Assembly (NCBI GenBank): GCA_022818135.1
Contig: JAFMSR010000003.1
Span: 30,515,962-30,579,961, forward strand
Source: Saxidomus purpurata
Lineage: Eukaryota; Mollusca; Bivalvia; Venerida; Veneridae
Length of the DNA stretch: 64,000 nt
Direction of reading: 5' to 3'
Made by a program: the position numbers and the translations under genes. The number at the start of each line of letters is the position of its first letter. Position 1 is the first letter of the stretch. Under the pieces are notes generated by a model that saw only the letters and a list, made by a program, of their open reading frames with translations, ran no database searches and had not been told where the DNA came from. Below, one piece after another: positions 60,361-64,000 of this stretch.

Positions 60361-61689
60361 TCCATACTGATTATGCATCTATACTGATTGTTGAGCCTGC
60401 ATCCATACTGATTGTTGAGTCTGCATCCATACTGATTGTTGAGCTGCACCATACTGATTGTTGAGCCACCCTGATTGCAGATCCATACTGATTGTTGAGC
60501 CTGCATCCATACTGATTGTTGAGTCTGCATCCATACTGATTGTTGAGCCACCCTGATTGCAGATCCATTCTGATTGTTGAGCTTGCATCCATACTGATTG
60601 TTGAGTCTGCATCCATACTGATTGTTGAGTCTGCATCCATACTGATTGTTGAGTCTGCATCCATACTGATTGTTGAGTCTGCATCCATACTGATTGTTGA
60701 GCCACCCTGATTGCAGATCCATACTGATTGTTGCACCTGCATCCATACTGATTGTTGCACCTGCATCCATACTGATTGTTAAGCCACCCTGATTGCAGAT
60801 CCATTCTGACTGTTGAGCCTGCATCCATACTGATTGTTGAGTCTGCATCCATACTGATTGTTGAGCCACCCTGATTGCAGATCCATACTGACTGTTGAGC
60901 CTGCATCCATACTGATTGTTGAGTCTGCATCCATACTGATTGTTGAGCCTGCATCCATACTAATTGTTGAGTCTGCATCCATACTGATTGTTGAGCCACC
61001 CTGATTGCAGATCCATTCTGATTGTTGAGCTTGCATCCATACTGATTGTTGAGTCTGCATCCATACTGATTGTTGAGCCACCCTGATTGCAGATCCATAC
61101 TGACTGTTGAGCCTGCATCCATACTGATTGTTGAGTCTGCATCCATACTGATTGTTGAGCCACCCTGATTGCAGATCCATACTGACTGTTGAGCCTGCAT
61201 CCATACTGATTGTTGAGTCTGCATTCATACTGATTGTTGAGTCTGCATCCATACTGATTGTTGAGTCTGCATTCATACTGATTGTTGAGTCTGCATTCAT
61301 ACTGATTGTTGAGTCTGCATTCATACTGATTGTTGAGTCTGCATCCATACTGACTGTTGAGCCTGCATCCATACTGATTGTTGAGTCTGCATCCATACTG
61401 ATTGTTGAGCGACCTTGATTGCAGATCCATACTGACTGTTGAGCCTGCATCCATACTGATTGTTGAGTCTGCATCCATACTGATTGTTGAGCCACCCTGA
61501 TTGCAGATCCATTCTGATTGTTGAGCTTGCATCCATACTGATTGTTGAGTCTGCATCCATACTGATTGTTGAGCCACCCTGATTGCAGATCCATACTGAT
61601 TGTTGAGCCTGCATCCATACTGATTGTTGAGCCTGCATCCATACTGATTGTTGAGCCACCCTGATTGCAGATCCATACTGATTGTTGAT
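60361..61689. repeat. Minisatellite (24-bp and 34-bp units) with higher-order 82-bp pattern
   Basis: About fifty units begin 'atccatactgattgttgag'. They end either in 'tctgc'/'cctgc' (24 bp) or in 'ccaccctgattgcag' (34 bp). A recurring order of 24+24+34 bp gives an 82-bp higher-order unit, with local expansions of the 24-bp type (for example 61200-61345). Long ORFs on both strands, reading like NNQYGCRL or QQSVWMQ, are a by-product of the 24-bp period and change frame at each 34-bp unit. Confidence 0.97.
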
Positions 61690-64000
61690 TTTCAAAAGCA
61701 TGATTTTTGCATAAGACATAAATAACAAGGAAATTATGTAACATGGTCATGGTTGGGATAATTAATGAATATAATAACTAAACTATATAAAAAATTCAGT
61801 ACAAAGAGAAATATTACAGATAATTATATTGTATTTTGAACGATCAAAGCAAGAACAGAAGGAAGAGTATCGTGGAAAACCTTCCAAGGCAGATTTTTTG
61901 TCTTGTTAATATCCTCTGATAGCCTTTTGTTTTTGGGACAATAGCTTAGGAAAATCAAACATTTTGTTGTAAAACAATAATTCGGGTGATTTCTGTGTGA
62001 TTTCTCGGCAGTTTTGCTGCTTTGATCTTTGAGACTTTAATTGCATTTCTAAGGGACCATTTAGGTACGTTTGTCATTCATTTAGTCTGGGTCTGATATG
62101 GATAGGTGCCTTTCCTAGTCTTTATGTGCAGGCGTTGAAATGACAAATAAATTGAGCCTAATTTCCCCTAAAGAAGCTAACCTTAAAAGGATAGTGATTA
62201 TGTGGAGTTAGATTAATTGTGGGAGATGAGAGAGACATTAATGTTGGCGATACAAATGAAAACTTTTAATAATAGTAAAAGAAAGAAGAGACATTATTGT
62301 CATTCTGAAAGGGAGTATCTCTCCTTCAAGAAGGATTTCATAGACACAAATTGAAATACATCGGAATCTGTGTGAGCAGTCTGGTACCTTGATTTACAAA
62401 CCACTTACCTTCAAACAGACACCGCTGTTACATCTCTGACAGTTAATTTGCTTGTATTAACTATGCTGATGGCAGGTGATTCATCCGTTGAGATCAGTGT
62501 AGATTATGATTAGCCACAGTCGCTAAACTTTTGGTGAAAACTCCTTTGAATAATAAATGGTACTGGTCAAGTGAGTTATGGACAAAGTCTGTAAATGGAC
62601 TTTCCCATCTTTTAGTTTGGACTGTACCATTATTTGTCCAAAAAGGTAATTGCTGAAATTGTATTGACTGAAAAGCAAACAGTGCAGATCATGATCAGAC
62701 TGCAAGAATAATGATCTTCTATGGTCACAAAGGTAGGATTATTTGTCACAAGCAGGGAAAAGTTATAATTTTTATGATTCATTTGTTAAATGAGTTAACT
62801 TTCCTGCAGCATAATCATCATGCAGAACTATAGGTAAGTTAAAACTAATTTAAAATTTTTATTTCCTTTCGTATAGAATATCCGTATACCTACACATGAC
62901 AATAAAAAACGTATAAATGTTATAATATGTTTTGCAACAGAACTTATTAATTGGATGAAAGAGGGAGAAACTGCCAAAACATCTTCGACATTGATCTGTA
63001 TATTTGTATTTTTTGAACATTGAACATTTCCCATAAGTAGCATTGAAGAGATCTCTAATGATATTGTATTGACATTTTGTTTCTGGTTCACATTTTTTTT
63101 CTCTGTTATTGGGAACATCTGTCATAGGTTCATTCAGTTGCCAGCATTTTATTGATGTACCTAATATGGAACAAAATATTTTAAACAAAATTGACTAAGT
63201 ACAGAAAACAGCTGCTATAACATGGCAAATTTCAAGGCTGCCGCAATCCTAGCATTTTCATTTTAAAGCGGAGTTATGGCTCTTGCATTGAAAGTTTTCA
63301 TGTCACCTTCACACATACCCATGTTTACATACAATGGAAAACAACGGCAAGAAAGCAGAGAACCTGCTACAAATAAGTGCCTCACCAAATTTCTAAAATG
63401 GACTCTTCTATCTTTCAATTTCAACAGTACCATTAATTGTTCAAAGGGAGGCCACCTTCAGATTTATTGACAGTGCAAGTCATTACTTCGACATAAAAAA
63501 GTCTGCTGAGAATGAGAGAATCCTTTTTCCCTTAGAAAAATATCTCTGTCAAAAATGTATCTCTTATAGATCTGTATATCTTGTGAAGATGTTGTTAAAT
63601 GTAAAAAAAAAAAGACTGGAGGTATTGACTCTAAGGACTGATTCCAGTCAATTTATTATTAGACTACATGGATGTAAAGGTTGATCAGGATCAGGGAGAA
63701 TAGGGTTAAGGTCAGACAGTATAAGAGAATACTGAGTCTGCTCGGCTGACTGATTGAAGATAAAAATGTATATTGCCAAATGGATAGATACGTGGTGGTA
63801 TATAGTAATGGGGCAGAGCAAATTATGGTTTACACATTGTTTAGGAAATGAGCACAGAAGATACATTTTATGGCATGTGTACTACCATACGTGGCTCATA
63901 ATGACATTCTCAGATCTGGACTTGTTAATTATTCCAGAGAATGAGATAACAAGACTCATATAAGGTCATGTTCACTTGGTTAGTGAGTACTGCATAATGC
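61690..64000. other. Non-coding to window end
   Basis: AT-rich; no exon with coherent splice signals and no clear repeat were seen. It may be intronic to a gene continuing beyond the window. Confidence 0.35.

Noticed and set aside
60285..61750. Minus-strand ORFs up to 323 codons and an 88-codon plus ORF
   Set aside because: Artefacts of the 24-bp minisatellite period; the same motif is open in several frames at once and frame changes at each 34-bp unit.

Overview
This is eukaryotic nuclear DNA: AT-rich, intron-containing and crowded with interspersed and tandem repeats. I think it comes from a mollusc, most likely a bivalve. The coding signals are spliced metazoan genes with GT-AG introns and 5' leader introns. 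The repeats carry the 'aggtcaaggtcac', 'gctcaggtgagct' and 'aagagctgtcc' units that I associate with bivalve genomes. There is no operon-like organisation. The taxon is an inference, because no species marker is visible.

Genes. (1) Two complete, tandem, same-strand TSPO genes (translocator protein) lie at 15.0-18.0 kb and 21.5-23.3 kb. Each has three coding exons of 123, 216 and 171 nt and encodes 169 aa. I count about 82% amino-acid identity, and the 3' UTR ends are homologous. (2) A six-exon minus-strand gene, 26.3-30.7 kb, encodes a 236-aa Walker-A/B ATPase that I identify as SWSAP1, a Shu-complex RAD51 regulator. It converges on the second TSPO. (3) An intact pogo/Tigger-type transposase lies on the minus strand at 35.4-37.5 kb, inside 15-bp terminal inverted repeats. 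A 15-nt upstream exon adds a start codon and leads into a basic NLS-like motif, giving a predicted 596 aa. (4) An unrecognised serine-rich gene starts at about 50.0 kb on the plus strand; three exons are visible and the 3' end is not found.

Layout. 0-10 kb: LINE relic, then several families of tandem and inverted dispersed repeats. 10-14 kb: mostly featureless. 13.9-14.9 kb: a 1-kb fold-back palindrome built of 21-bp units, just upstream of the first TSPO coding exon. 15-24.6 kb: the TSPO pair. 26-31 kb: SWSAP1. 31-39 kb: a mobile-element nest, with a direct-repeat pair around an ORF, an ISXO2/Merlin-like transposase relic, a SINE with perfect target-site duplication, the pogo element, a near-perfect small palindrome, a second LINE relic with a (GAA)n tail and a possible THAP fragment. 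40.6-41.8 kb: tandem repeat running into a 500-N assembly gap. 42.8-48.4 kb: three repeat elements with terminal repeats. 49.8-54.5 kb: the unrecognised gene. 60.4-61.7 kb: a minisatellite with higher-order structure. Other long stretches are non-coding as far as I can see.

No prokaryotic-style system, CRISPR array or gene cluster with an evident joint function is present. The strongest candidates for something new are the fold-back element, the transposase with a C4HC3 zinc finger and hidden first exon, the paralogous TSPO pair, and the unrecognised gene with two DSG-type motifs.
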